64,000 nt of DNA. Source: Pteria penguin (lineage: Eukaryota > Mollusca > Bivalvia > Pterioida > Pteriidae). The stretch spans positions 17,487,269-17,551,268 of the forward strand of contig CM068582.1 of the NCBI GenBank assembly GCA_035048485.1, read 5' to 3'. Positions 24,901 through 39,900 of the stretch are shown piece after piece. A program made the translations under genes and the position numbers. The notes below the pieces were generated by a model. The model saw nothing but the letters and a program-made list of their open reading frames with translations, ran no database searches and had not been told where the DNA came from. Positions within the stretch are counted from its first letter, which is position 1; each line of letters begins with the position of its first letter.

Positions 24901-27900
24901 ATAACCACGGTTTAATTGATACACGAAGCCATACTGTTTACCTCCACTCTGCGCTGATCGAGTGTTTGTTTAACAGTTAAACGACGCGTTTACCTGATCA
25001 CCTACCTATGGTATGTTAATTATCTACCCAATTAAGAACTGAATGCTTGGGGTGTAGTCAAACGTCATGCTAGCTGTCATTGATGATTGCTTTTTAATAA
25101 GTCAGTGTACGCTCAGAGATGAAGATTACCATTATTTGAATGATAGTAAATAAAAGTGAATTGCCAACTTCACAGCTTACATTGTTAATTAAATATTGAG
25201 GCTTTAAATTGTAACCAAACTTTAGGTAGCGTCATTCTTCTACCAGAGATCTGTCATTGATAACGTATCCTTACTTAGTGCTAATCAGTGCTCATTACAT
25301 TATTTTGTAAATTACTTTTAACTTTTAGTTATTGTTCTGTTTTATAGATTTCTTTTGTAAATTATTTTCTATTGTGCCTCTTTTGTACATAACTTGTTAA
25401 TACGTTTATTCATTTTCAGCTTTGGTTTTTTATTTGTTTTCATTGTTCTTTTAAATCCAACATCTACTCATGGAGACCCCACCTAGCAAATGTTGACGTG
25501 TGGAGATACCCGCTGGTGTCAAGAAGAGGATCTGGGAGATGAAGAGAGACAACGGCAAGATTACTATCATAGACATCAAACAACGCATCTACTCAGAGAC
25601 CAAAATGGACATAGGAAAATCTACTATTGGTGACATCTTGAAGGAGATAGAGAAATGGTTAACCACGGTCCATGACTCAGCTGACCTGACCAAAGCCCGC
25701 CGACCCAAGCAAGTGCGCTGTACTTATGGACCAACGACATGACGTCATGCCATGCAGCAATCAACGATGAGATGATGTTGGAGAAACAAAGACTCTCGGG
25801 CAACAACTCACTGTAGACAGCGACTTCAGCTACTCCAGGGGATGGCTACGACGATTCAAAGAACACAGGGGCATCAAAAGAAAGCAGTACTAAGGGGAGG
25901 CCGACAGCGCAGACCGCAACGCCGTGGTGGAAGGACGAGAGGAGCTTCGACACATACTCAGCGACTGCGACCCTTAAGACATCTTCAACATGGATGAAAC
26001 TGGATTATTCTACCGCCTTGGACCTAACCATACACTCACCACGCAGAATGTCAAGGGAACAAAGAAATCGAAGGACAGACTCACCATCGCCCTGACCGCC
26101 AATGCAACTGGAACAACCAAGATCAAGCCGTTCGTCATAGGGAAGGTGCAGCGACCACGATGCTTCAGAAAGACGTACGACCCTAATACCTACATCACCT
26201 ATCGTCACAACAAGAAAGCATGGATGACGTCAGATCTGTTCACTGCCTGGCTGAGGGATTTCGACAAACAGATGACTCGACAAGGATGCAGCGAGCCACA
26301 ACACAGATAAGGAGCAACTGCGCAGTGTTCGACTCCACTACCTGCCACCCAACACCACTAGCCACATCCAACCGATGGACGCCGGTATCATAAAGACATT
26401 CAAGACCTTCTACAGGAAGCAGCTGGTGTGGCATTACATCGAATGTGCAGAGAGGGACGACAAGCAGACCGTCAACGTGTGCCAAGCCCTACGTATGGTT
26501 AAGACGGCATGGGACTCAGTTTCATCAGAGACCATCAACAACTGTTTTAGACACGTGGACATCATCGAACAGTTACGTCAACGCAATCCAGCACCAACAC
26601 CCACACAGTCAGGCGATGATGATGATGACGACGACAACATTCCACTCAGCCAACTCCGAGATGCTGACAACGACCGACCACTCAGTGAACTACGAGATCT
26701 TCTACGTCAGCTACCGAGGAATGACAGCAATCCAGCCATGACTGCCGAGGAGTACCTACGGATCGATGAAACAGTAGAAACTAGACACGCCCTTGACGAC
26801 GACGACATCTTGTGTTTAGTTAACAGAGATGGTGTGCCAGACGATGAAGACGACGATGAAGATGACGATCCCAACAACGCACAAGAGACGGATGTCACTA
26901 TAGGCCAAGCCAAGCAGATGATTGCCCAGCTGATTCTGTACTTCTAACAGTCAACGGTTCACACGACAGAGGAGGAACGTCGAGAGAATGCGACATTCTT
27001 AGATCAACTTTGGGCTATGACAGACACACTCCAGAAAAGGACCGCTACACATAGCCGACAGACTACGATCGCTGACTTTTTCAGAAAATAGGTTTGTCTA
27101 TGTATTTTTTAGGAGGAATAATTTCAGAATATTTTTATATTTAAACCATGTACATTGTATAGTTTTATCCGGACAAATTCTTTTCAATACTAAATTGTTA
27201 TAACACAGCGGGACGTTAGACAAACACTCCGATCGCGATAGAAGCGAAATTAGTCAAGCGCGAGGTATATACATAGGTGGCTGTCAATATTTAATTAGAG
27301 ACATCGAGTTGAAAAATCCAGCAGGTTTTAGAAGTTTTACTGAAATGAAAGTGTAATTTACTAAACATGTTAATATACTAAATGCGTAATAGATATAAAT
27401 TTCTTTGTATACAAATGAAACGCATATAAGGAATGTACGTTTACTTGTGTTTTATCATGTATACACCCCCTCTTTCATCAAGAAATAAGATTCTTTAACA
27501 TCTAATTTATAATGATCCGGTAATCCGGAAAATCCGTTTATCCAGACAAATCAGCCGGGAACAAACGTTTCCGGATTAACGGAACATCACTGTAGTCATA
27601 ACTTGTAATTAGTATAGGGTTCTATATCATTATAAAGCATGCTTTTTGCTTCAGTTTCTACAGTAATGAGTAACATTGCCATGAACAATTAGTTGTAATT
27701 CACACAAACACATGGTGGTATAATGCCTGAATACCATAATAATAGTACAGACAAATGCACTGATCTTTTAATTACTTCTGTCTATTTTGCATACATACAT
27801 GCTGTATGTGGATATCAATAGTGATATTATGAGAATCTAGAATCACCTCTCCTCCCAGATCGAAAGATATCAGTATATGTATTGTAATAATTACATAATA

Positions 27901-30900
27901 ATACACCATGCTAGATAGATGTTCCAGATCGATTGGTCTAGAACCCCACTTCCAATGGAATTCTTCAGTCTTGTATGCGAGAAATTAATATCCTGACTAG
28001 TGAAAAAATTTTTAAGTCAGCTTATTTGCTGTTAAACATCGTATTCAAAAATATTCAATTTTTTAAAAAGCAGTAACACTTCATGTATAAATCCTATTAT
28101 AAAACTATAGAATGATCGTACACAGATGTTGTAGTTATAAAACTATAGAATGATCGTACACAGATGTTGTAATTATAAAACTATAGAATGATCGTACACA
28201 GATGTTGTAGTTATAAAACTATAGAATGATCGTACACAGATGTTGTAGTTATAAAATTATAGAATGATCGTACACAGATGTTGTAATTATAAAATTATAG
28301 AATGATCGTACACAGATGTTGTGGTTATAAAACTATAGAATGATCATACACAGATGTTGTAGTTATAAAACTATAAAATGATCGTACACAGATGTTGTAG
28401 TTATAAAACTATAAAATGATCATACACAGATGTTGCAGTTATAAAACTATAGAATGATCGTACACAGATGTTGTAGTTATACAACAATAGAATGATCGTA
28501 CACAGATGTTGTAGTTATAAAACTATAGAATGATCATACACAGATGTTGTAGTTATAAAACTACAGAATGATCTTACAGATGTTGGTTGTAAAACTATAG
28601 AATGATCATACACAGATGTTGTAGTTAGAGTTAATGGTGAAGTAATTCTCCCACTTGTTGATAGCTGATCTGTTGATAGAATAATATTTTACTTACAAGA
28701 TAGAAAGGTCAAATGAAAGTTGTGGAAGATTCATTTTGATTTGACAATTGATAAGGTAGACTGCTATTTATTACCCTCACTGTGCTTTAGTATATCACTT
28801 CATTTTCTACATGAAACAAAAAATGTCATGATTTTAAACGCTCTTATTTCCTGTTATATCAATCACTTCAAACTTTTCAGATTTCTTTAAATTCTCATTT
28901 TTGAATAGTCCTTATCCTGCAACATAAAATCTAGTGAGTACCTGCAGGTTTGATAATGTTTTACAGGAGGAGGTGAGGACACTTATTTGCTGTCTTGCTG
29001 CTGTGTTGAGAGATGTGACATTTCAGAGACCCAGAATCTTAAATTTGTTATGTGCAGAGGTAATACTTTTATCTCAAACTGTCAAAGTCACTTTCAAAAT
29101 TAACATGGCAGTTTTCTTTTCAATCTCATTAAAATTCAATCGTTAGTTGCAACGGAGCCAACAGGAGGAGCTTGAAAGATCGCATTTTAATGAGATTGTT
29201 TTGGTTTTTTTTGTACAGTATGCACACTTTTGTGCTCACAAATCAAATAACTTCAACCATAAAATTATATATTAGATACATTTACATATATATAGTATTA
29301 AATCTGTATAATTATGATAATGATGCATTACTTTATATTGTTTATGTTATCACTAGTAGTAGGGTTTCAGTTTTTCAGACATTTTGTTGAGGTGATCCAT
29401 TTTCCATTCCCAGGTTGCACCATTATGTTTAAGAGGTTGGTTACCTCTTGCTTCCATGTTAAGATGTGATTGACAAAATATTGAAATTGATGTAAAACAC
29501 CTATCAGCCAACCAGTCAATAAAACATAGTATTATATTCTAGGGACAAATTATATAATGAAACAACTGGATTTTATTCTCTGATTATTCATTACATGTAT
29601 AAGACCGAGCGTATCATCTAATGTTAAAACCTTTGGTCTTTTGGTTCATATAAATTTGGTAATTTTATACTCATGAATGTTTAAAAACTCATATTTATGA
29701 AGCAATGCCAATGAAAGCTTTTAATGATTTCTGAAAAAAACTAATAAATACTAATGACGTAATCAACATTATATTTGATAAATTTTTAAAACGATAGAAA
29801 TAAATAGTGACCTAGGGTGTATGGTATGTCATTATATCTTTTTGAGAATTTACACTTGATTTCAGAGGTGCTTGTCTGTATTATTTTCACATTATTTACA
29901 TTCATTTTCAGAGGTGCTTGCCTATATTATTCTTACATCATTTACATCAAGATGAAGTCTTACCAGTTCAGTCTTATCTAACATAGTAAGTGTAATGTTC
30001 ATTATCCCTAATTACTCTCACTGAAAGAATTAATTTTCCCGGTTATTCACACCATTTGAGTGACGTATGTTACTTTAATCGGCCATCCTAAATCAGTATT
30101 GTAAATGCACTACAATCGAATATTTTTGTAATGTTTTCTGTGTTAATTTTAGTATTATCATGTTTTTTGTGCATGTCCCTGATGATTTATGTCATACAGC
30201 CTAGTCAGATGTCTTTTGTCTTCTCTTTCCAATGAAATTTAATTTTAAGGCCCCTTCATTAAAAATGCTGATGTTTGTCTGCCTGTCTATTTGACTGTCT
30301 ATTTCTCAGTTGCCAGTTTTAATCATTGGCTATAACTTTTATACTACTTGTATCATTATATAGCTAAAAATTTAATCTCCACCCCTGAAGCCCTTTCAGA
30401 TGTCAAAGTCAGTGACTATGATACCTTGACTTTATCCAGTGACCTAGAAATACTTCCAGTTAGGGCAGGTATTCACCATTATATTTTATTTCTTATTTCT
30501 ATTGCAGCAAATTGAAAGACGGAAAATTTATCTCTGCCATTACGGACAGTATGATGGCATATCTACAATCTCTGGCTTGGGATGACTCTAACAAGATTAC
30601 AAATGACATATTGATTTTCAGAGGTATGTAGATTGGAGGATAACATTCTTGTGTTTTCAAATTTCCAGCATGCGGTATCATTGATTATTCACAAGTTGAA
30701 AATTGCATTTAGGATGGTATATTAGCAGAGTCCTAAAACTGACACATGTGACCTGTGAATCACCAAATATATGCTGGAAATTTGAAAATACAAGGATAGT
30801 ATTACATTCCGTTATTTTTACATTGCATTTTTGAAATTTACCGCCTGTTTAACAGCTGACTGTGTTATTTTACTATTTCATATTATGCATGCACATTACA

Positions 30901-33900
30901 GAATATTATCCACATTTTGTGGTCAATGTTCAAAATATATAACAAAAAAAGTATATTTGAATTAAAAAAAATAATTTTCTTTGAAAACAATAGTCACCGA
31001 TATGATACACTCTAAATCTACGTAAAATATATGTGAAATATTGTTGGAGTGGCATAAAACAAAAATCTGTCAATCAGTTTATTTGATTTGTGCAAGCCTT
31101 TGTACACCATTATTAGGAGCCACACCCTTGTTTGTTATGACATATTACACAATATACATGTATAAAGATTTGTTTGTTGGCCTGCTCCCATTATGAATTA
31201 AATTTATCAGTGGTTTTTATTGGAACAATTTTCTACAAATGTACTGAAATCAATAATTCATTAATAATTAACTCATTTCAGATGTGTTTCATCAGATTCT
31301 GATGGTGTGTTTTTGTGAACAGTCTAATTCTACTGCCTGTATCAAGGTATAGCACTAATATATCTTCTTGCTTTCTACACACCACAGCAATGATATATCT
31401 TCTTGCTTTCTACACATCACAGCACTGATGTATCTTCTTGCTTTCTACACATCACAGCATTGATGTATCTTCTTGCTTTCTACACATTACAGCTCTGATG
31501 TATCTTCCTGCTTTCTACACATCACAGCACTGATGTATCTTCTCGCTTTCTACACATCACAGCACTGATGTATCTTCTTGCTTTCTACACATCACAGCAT
31601 TGATGTATCTTCTTGCTTTCTACACATCACAGCTCTGATTTATCTTCTTGCTTTCTACACATCACAGCACTGATGTATCTTCTTGCTTTCTACACATCAC
31701 AGCTCTGATTTATCTTCTTGCTTTCTACACATCACAGCACTGATGTATCTTCTTGCTTTCTACACATTACAGCTCTGATGTATCTTCTCGCTTTCTACAC
31801 ATCACAGCACTGATGTATCTTTTTGCTTTCTACACATCACAGCACTGATGTATCTTCTTGCTTTCTACACATCACAGCACTGATGTATCTTCTTGCTTTC
31901 TACACATCACAGCACTGATGTATCTTCTTGCTTTCTACACATCACAGCTCTGATTTATCTTCTTGCTTTCTACACATCACAGCTCTGATTTATCTTCTTG
32001 CTTTCTACACATCACAGCACTGATGTATCTTCTTGCTTTCTACACATCACAGCATTGATGTATCTTCTTGCTTTCTACACATCACAGCACTGATGTATCT
32101 TCTTGCTTTCTACACATTACAGCTCTGATGTATCTTCCTGCTTTCTACACATCACAGCACTGATGTATCTTCTTGCTTTCTACACATCACAGCACTGATG
32201 TATCTTCTTGCTTTCTACACATCAGGGTTTTTTTTCAATTTGAGAGAGGTTTGCTTCACATCTAGACATTATGCTGGGATGTGATGTCATTAGCTATTTT
32301 TGTACAAATCAGTATGTACATAATGATTTTGAAGGAAGATGGTACAAAATTTGACTTATATAGATCACATAGCATCCATGCCAGTCATCAGAACTGAAGA
32401 GAGAGAATAAAACATGAATATTCTATTATTAAATTTAGTAACAAAGTCTTATACTAAACAAGTTTTTTGGATACATGTACAATGGATTTGTACAGTCATT
32501 GTAGTTCCTTTTGCGAAACAAACAAAATCTATGATTCCACTATACTCACTTAATGTTCCTTTTGTATAAATTATTATGGCTATGTATAGCAAAATACCCA
32601 TGGAAAATCGTATGTGTAGATCATTAGAATTATAATACTTTAGTAATTTTGGTATGGTCTGTGGTAAGTCACCCTATAGTTAAGTCGCCCTAAAGTAAAG
32701 TCGCCCTATATCGGTGAAGTCACCCTATCTGTGATATGTTTTATGTACATATGATTAGAACGATTTGTATAATTAATATTGATAGTAATAAAGTATTATG
32801 AATAAATCTATCTACTTTCTTATCTGTTAATGAAAATTATTTCTTTGACAAAATGATTGCTTGATTTTGGTAAAAAAACTTCTATGTATGTTGTTCTATC
32901 TAATCTCTTCTTTCATTATCTTCTTTTCTGTATCCATCAGTACATGTACCTCCACTATTTCCGAACATCTGTTAACCAAATGTTGATTAATATAGTTAGG
33001 AAACAACATTGAGATGATTGATAATTAACATAGATAGTGTATGAAACCAATCACTTTAGGCGACTTGACTGATATTTGGCGACTTGACTGATATTGGGCG
33101 AATTTACTTCAGAACGACTTAACCGTGGGGCGACTTAACCTGACTCCTTTTTGTACATGTCTAAATGATTTTTTCAGTTATCCAAAGCAATAATAGAGGT
33201 GTTTATAACAAGTAAGTATGTTTTAGGTGTATTCTATAAATAATTTGTTTATAGATAAAACTTGCACACTTACAACCTAGTTCTGTCAGTCATTCATGAC
33301 TATCCCACTTACATGTAAATCAATCTTTGTAAATTTGAGTCTTCTTTTGCTTTACATGTCTAATATGCGTACAAACTATTCATACCATCGTCATATAAGA
33401 ACAACATGCTGAACATGATTTCATCATACAAATAAATGTGTAAATAAAATCTTTCAGAGTTACTTGATGTCATCACAAAGAAAGACTGTAGTCTAAGATT
33501 ACCAGATCTTGTGTCTACGTGCCAGTTTAATGTGGCTCAAAGATTCTCATCTCTTGCTATTCAGACAGTGCTGGGATATAGCCCAGTGTATAAAGGTAAC
33601 TTTGTCAGAGCTCTTGTATCTGAGTGATTAACTTTTATAGAACCTAAAGATAACATGCTATATCAAATGAAGTGTGGAGCTGTCATAGCTCTTGTGGTAA
33701 GATGCTTGGCTCAGGGAAGAGTAAACTCAGGGTGGAGTAAACTCAGGGTGGAGTAAACATGGGGTTGAGTACCACAGGCTCACAAGACTGGTGTCTTGTC
33801 TCTTTTCATAGTGACAGTAAGAAATCGGATCTTTTGCTGCTTCAGACTGGTCCATTGTGTAGGTGGAGACCTCTGTTCAGTGCATTAGGTAGATGCTGTG

Positions 33901-36900
33901 GTGTCATTATATACATGAAGTAATCTTTGTGTGGCATAAAAGTGAGAAATAAACATATACGTTAAATCAAGACAAACACTTCTATACTTCAAATTTTTGG
34001 CCTCATGGCCTTTATCAAGCAATACAAGAGATAATGTATTTTTAAAACATAGACATGGATTCTACATAGCTTTATATTTGTCATATTTTGTATCATTTGA
34101 TAAAGGCCATGAGGCCAAAAATTTGCTTTATAGAGTGTTTGTGTGTCCTTTACTTTTAATGTACCAGACTTCCCTTTTGAGGACTACTTAGAATCCATAT
34201 TTAATTAATTTGAAATGTTTTTAAACTAAATTTCTGTACAATTAAATAGAGATCTTATATGTGACCTGGCACAATAGATTCTGTGCTGAGTTACCCATTG
34301 GTTTTCTCAATTACTTTGAATACAAAAAGCATTGTCTTCACATTGCATTGAAAATACCTATAGGACTTTTCTACATGACATCCACCTACAGAGTCTTAAG
34401 TCAGTATTAATGTCTATTGTAACATAATTACAGGTAAGTATATCATGCTTTTCCTTTTGTATTGTTAATCCATCTACAGTTGCAGATGCTCTCAAGAACA
34501 AGGATTGGACATTCACTCAAATACAGAGCCCTTTGTTGGAATGGTTTAAAATGGTAAGAGAAATGAATGAGCATGTGTCAATTTGCTGTTTACTGTGGAT
34601 TTTTTGGTTCTATTATAATGGCTCGAACAGATATAATTATCAGAACATTAAAAATGTTAGCTTAACAAATGTACAGCTATTATCATCATAAGGTCCTGCA
34701 AATACTGACATGTATTAATGAAATGTATATCACCAAATAAACCATTATGATACAGATGTAGGAACAGACAGGAAAGTAAAAAGCCAAGTGAATGATATCA
34801 CATGTGCTGCACCCATACATGTTACGATTATATGTTTTTGTTACTGTCCTTTGATTTCTTTCTTTCAAACTAAGTTTTCATCCAAACTGTTGACCAAATT
34901 GCAGAATTTTTACATGCAGTAAAATATTAATTTTTCTTTTGCCCACAGTGCTTAACTTTGGATGACTTTATTTACCATCTGCCTATTGGCCTGTTACACC
35001 TCTTCTTTAGTCCTTTTAGCATGCAGTACTTGCTCCTTGAAATGCTAAACTCTTGTAATTTTCGTTTTGTTTCAGCTCATTTTACCACTGGACACTACAA
35101 GTGTCCTTGACATTATTAAGCAGATACTGGAGCAGCAGGAGGTCAACTGGAATCTTGTATTGACCTTCTTGTCCACTGTCTTTGTCTGCTTACCAGATGC
35201 TAATCCCTTATTACAAGGTAATCCTGAGGTGAAGTAGTGATAAGCTCTCATAATCTAGCATAAAAGATCTGGGTTCAATCCTAATTATCACTGAAAGTTG
35301 TTGGAAATGAATTTAAGGCCTTCGCTACATATGACCAATGTTTTTCACGCTTTGACATTTTATGGAGAAGTTAGATTTGTATTAGTAAATCATGAGATCA
35401 CTCTGATGTTAATTTAGGAAGCTGTATGCCAATTCATTATAAGAGACAATACCGGGGTAATTATAAAAAACAAGATCAAGTGAGCAAAAGCTGACTCAGA
35501 TTTTCATCACAGAAATTCATCACTTGTAAAGAAATGAAAGTCAGTGTACAGATATAGGACTTTTGTCAGAGTTTAGATATGATTTTGTTGAGAATGAAAT
35601 TTTGTCATAAGTGTAGTCCTTGTAAGTGAATTTTATTATATGAGATTTTTTTGTATTATATTATGTAATGCTATTTACATTGATGAAATCACATGTTTTG
35701 ATATTTGTTTCATCAGATTATATTATGGAGATGCTACAGTCAGGATTAGAAGATTGTAATATAGAGAATTTTGTCATCGGCTATCTGTTTGCCAGACAAG
35801 GATGTCGAGAAGGGTCTGCAGTCTTTATGTCATACGCTGATTGGTTCCAGGTAATAAGTTACCGGTACTTTAAAAACAGTCCTTAATATTGTGGAAATTT
35901 TTATGAGAGTGATATAAACTTTTAGAAATGCTCTTCCTTTGCCATTTTCCTTCATGGTTTAAGAAATCTTAATATGATGAACACATTACCAGAGTTTACT
36001 GACTGGCATTTACCAGCTGTATGATACATGTAGCTCTTAGAGATTTAGTGTTTATGTTCAAAGTATGATTGTTTCCATCAAATAGTTTCCAATTCATTTC
36101 TTTCTTTTGAAAGTCTTGTTGTGTTAATTAAGAGGATATGATATACATGGTTCTTGATAATAGATTTCTTATATACATGTACTTGTCCAAATGATATGAT
36201 TAACTTTTTATTTTCTCCGATTTCAGAGAACATTTGGCAACTCAAAATCCTTAGCCAATAGCCGTAAAACCTTCACATTCTTTGTGAAATTCCTCACAGA
36301 TATAGTTCCTTATGAGGAGGCACAATTCTTAAAGGTAATTTAAGGATACCTGTTGCTCAAATTATCAACCTTAAGAAAAGAAATAAAAGTACAGAGCTTT
36401 GATGTTAGGTCAGAAATATATGATTTTATTATATATATGAAACATAGATATATGATATGTAGTTCCGGTGATAACATTTTTTTTCACATCAAAGAATACT
36501 CAAAACCAAACATCTTTACTGTAATACACAGTGAGTTCTATCATTTCCCCTTTCTTTTATCGGATTTTTTCATTATACACAGTTATTTCCCATATGAAAA
36601 CCAATAGTTTGATGTCAGATACCTGCTTGTATGGGAAATAACTTTGTATAATGAAAAGATCCAATACACATTGCAGACCTCAGTTTTCATTTAATTGCCA
36701 TATATCGCCTTACTTATGTTATTTTCAGAGCAAGAATCTTAATTCTTATTGAATTTGGAGTCTAAAAGTTCAAAGTAAAGGCCATTTAATACATATATGA
36801 AATATCCTTGCAAACGAGATTATTATATTATTGTTATTGATAAACTTGTTTTTGTCAAATTTAGGTTCATATTCTTAGACCACCCTATGTTCCTCAGAAA

Positions 36901-39900
36901 TGTGGAGAACTCCTCAAAGATTACCTACTCTTAGCAAAAACACGGCTAGCTGATTTGAAGGTAAATTATTACTTTATACTTTAGGAGAAGTTGGCTTTTT
37001 TAGTCTATGATTGTTTATGCTTGGCTTGTTTAGTCTATGGTTGTTTATTCTTGTCAGATTATATACACCTCATCCTTTTTCATCAGTATAGAGCAAAAAG
37101 TGAGATAAGTGAATGAACAAGTAATGCCTATGTAAACCTAGCATTGTTACACTGGGCAGGAGGGTTGATTTGGAGTTAAAAGCAAATTGTTTTGTTTCTT
37201 TTGTCATCACATTTCGGCTGTTATTATCCATGGCTACAAATATAAAATTGAGTATTCTGAGTTCCAATGATATACATTGTTGGATTAGAGTTGGTATAAT
37301 TCTTTCTCACATAGGAGAATGAAGAATTCCACAGGAAGTTGGGTTCTAGATCAATCGATCTGGAGCATCGATCTAGCACTGTGTATTACTATGCTCTCTA
37401 CTTATTTCCGTAAACAAAGTGAGATAACTCTTATTACTTCCTAAAAATCGTCTGCTAGATAACTGCACAAGAATTAATTTATTAACTAATTAATTTACAT
37501 ACATGTATGTTGACTGGTTTCGTGTTCTTGTTACACACTGTTATTGTTATTAAAATAACTTTCCTGTTTGGAACTATTTTAAGTGTAGTATTGAAACTAG
37601 GACAAAGATGTGTTAAGTGTCAGGAATACAGAAGCACTGAATGGGGGGTAGAAAGGGGGTTTATTTGGCGAGAAAAAGAAAAACGCCTTGGTTGGGATTA
37701 TGTCAAAGTATGTCACCCTCGACTGATATCTTTTGATATGCATGGGACTCGAGGTGATTCTAGATTCTCATATTCTTTGTAGTTTGTGCAAAATTATCAG
37801 CCTGTCATCCACAGGGGAGGGGTACGGGATGGAAGGAAATGACGCTGACCCAATTATCCTGACGTCATTATGACATAATGCATTTGTGGAGTTTTTAGTG
37901 GTTGATTATGTGTTTGAAATGATATTTATTAAAGTTTATCATTTCAAACATAGTAAAATATTGTTATCAGTTCTCGGCAGTGTAGTAAATAAATAAAAGT
38001 GGTGAATTGGCTCTTCTGTGAAATGGATCGAATGTGTAGTAATACGCTCAAAAAGCTTGTCATTGTTTACCAACAAAGGTTATTAGTAAAAGTACATATC
38101 ATAAGAAAATATACAATCTCTATTGTCTGCATCGCGTAATACCCACGGCTTTTCACTCCTTCTCTTGTTCATCATGAACGATATCTGATGATGATTGAGA
38201 AGGCCGCCATCTTGTCCATGTCTCGTCAAGTCTCGACTTGGAATAAGGTAACTTGACACTCAAGTTAGTGCATTTCTCAGTCATCACCAGACAATAGAGA
38301 TAGATTCTTTTAATTATCGTATGTTAAACATTACATATCTTAAAAGCTTTTTATGCCCCCTGAATCAGAGAAAAAATAATATTGAATTTTAGAATTTTCT
38401 TATATATTGACTTTATTTCATTATGGCAGAGGTAGGGATGTGCATATTTACAGGTGATTTATAACAATGCATGTTGTAAATACACCTGTTCTAATCTGTA
38501 CACCTCTATTTTCATCTGTTATGATATGAATATAACTTAAAACACATGTAGCAACTAAACCTTTGATATAGTATATGCATAAAATTTGGTTTGAAATTAA
38601 CAGAATTACTTTCTTTGTTTATTTACAGCAACCAATTGACAGGATAGGTGTATATGATAATTCAAGCTCCAATCAAGGTTTGAATTTATCCAATCAGATT
38701 GAAGAAGACATTTGTATGGCAGTTGCCTCATTTGAATCCAATAGAAAAATTCCTTCAGCAATTATGGAAGCCAGGTCAGGTCTAACATATTGTAAATGAG
38801 GATATGTAGTTGATGTTATTTCTATGACCATATATTGATTATATTTAGTTTAAAAATAGTGCTGGCAAAGCACAGTTTGTAGTATGCTTTGATCAGATTC
38901 AAGAAATGTTGTACAGAATATATATATTTTGTTTCAGCATATGCCCATTGTGTTATGAAATGATATCTTGATGAAGTATTGGTTTTCATTCATTAAATAA
39001 TAAAAATTATTATTATACCTCTATTAAAATTCTATGACTCTGATTGGTTGATTATGAACCATTAAAAAGATTTATTATAGACTGGCATTGTTTGTCTAGA
39101 TAGAGGGAAGACTTGGTGTATTAGTTGGCACTTAGCTTGAGGTGCGGACGACTCGGGTTCGATTCCCGGATTGCGCTTCTATGTTTGAGGGGTTGGTAAG
39201 TTGGTAACCTCCTGCTTCCTTGTCGCGATATAACTGAAATATTGTTGAAAGCGACGTAAAACCCCATTCAACCAACCAACTTGTCTAGATACATATATCT
39301 TAGCAGCATTAGAGCAAACAACTTCAATCTAGATTTATGACTCAAATAAACCACGTGATAACTATTGACCGGAAAATGATATAATGTCTGGGTCATTAAT
39401 ATTAATGACCGCCAAATATGACAGATGTAGAATTGTTCAATAATAATGATTTGATAACTTGTTTGTTTACATGTACGTCAACAATACAAGGTACAAATGT
39501 TTTACTAAGTGACGTTATTCTTGGTATATAAAATTTCGGTACGATAAAACCTTAAGAACTCTGACTTCAGTTAGGTCAGACCACCGCCAGTGTAAGGTTT
39601 TGGGTCATAAATTTGCGACATTGACCTGATAGCGAGTAATTAATTGTATAATAACGACCATGCCAACTCAATGATCTCTATTCAATATTAATGATGACTT
39701 TAGGACTTACGACATCATCACATGACGACTTAAGGAATTCACCATCCTAGAGTCGTCATACTTGCCCTATACTTACTACGTCGATGTAATAGAGAGTAAA
39801 TCAGAAACTAGATTGATTTTTGAACCAGATGATACCAAACATTGATATATACAGGAAAAATTTTTACGGGAGAATATCAAAGGCAGAAAAATAGCGACGA

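Noticed and set aside
28096..32224. CRISPR-like arrays
   Set aside because: The units are contiguous without unique spacers; these are minisatellites in eukaryotic introns.
37507..37782. 91-codon frame in a FANCA intron
   Set aside because: Lies inside a dispersed element whose short copy lacks this part; no recognisable domain.
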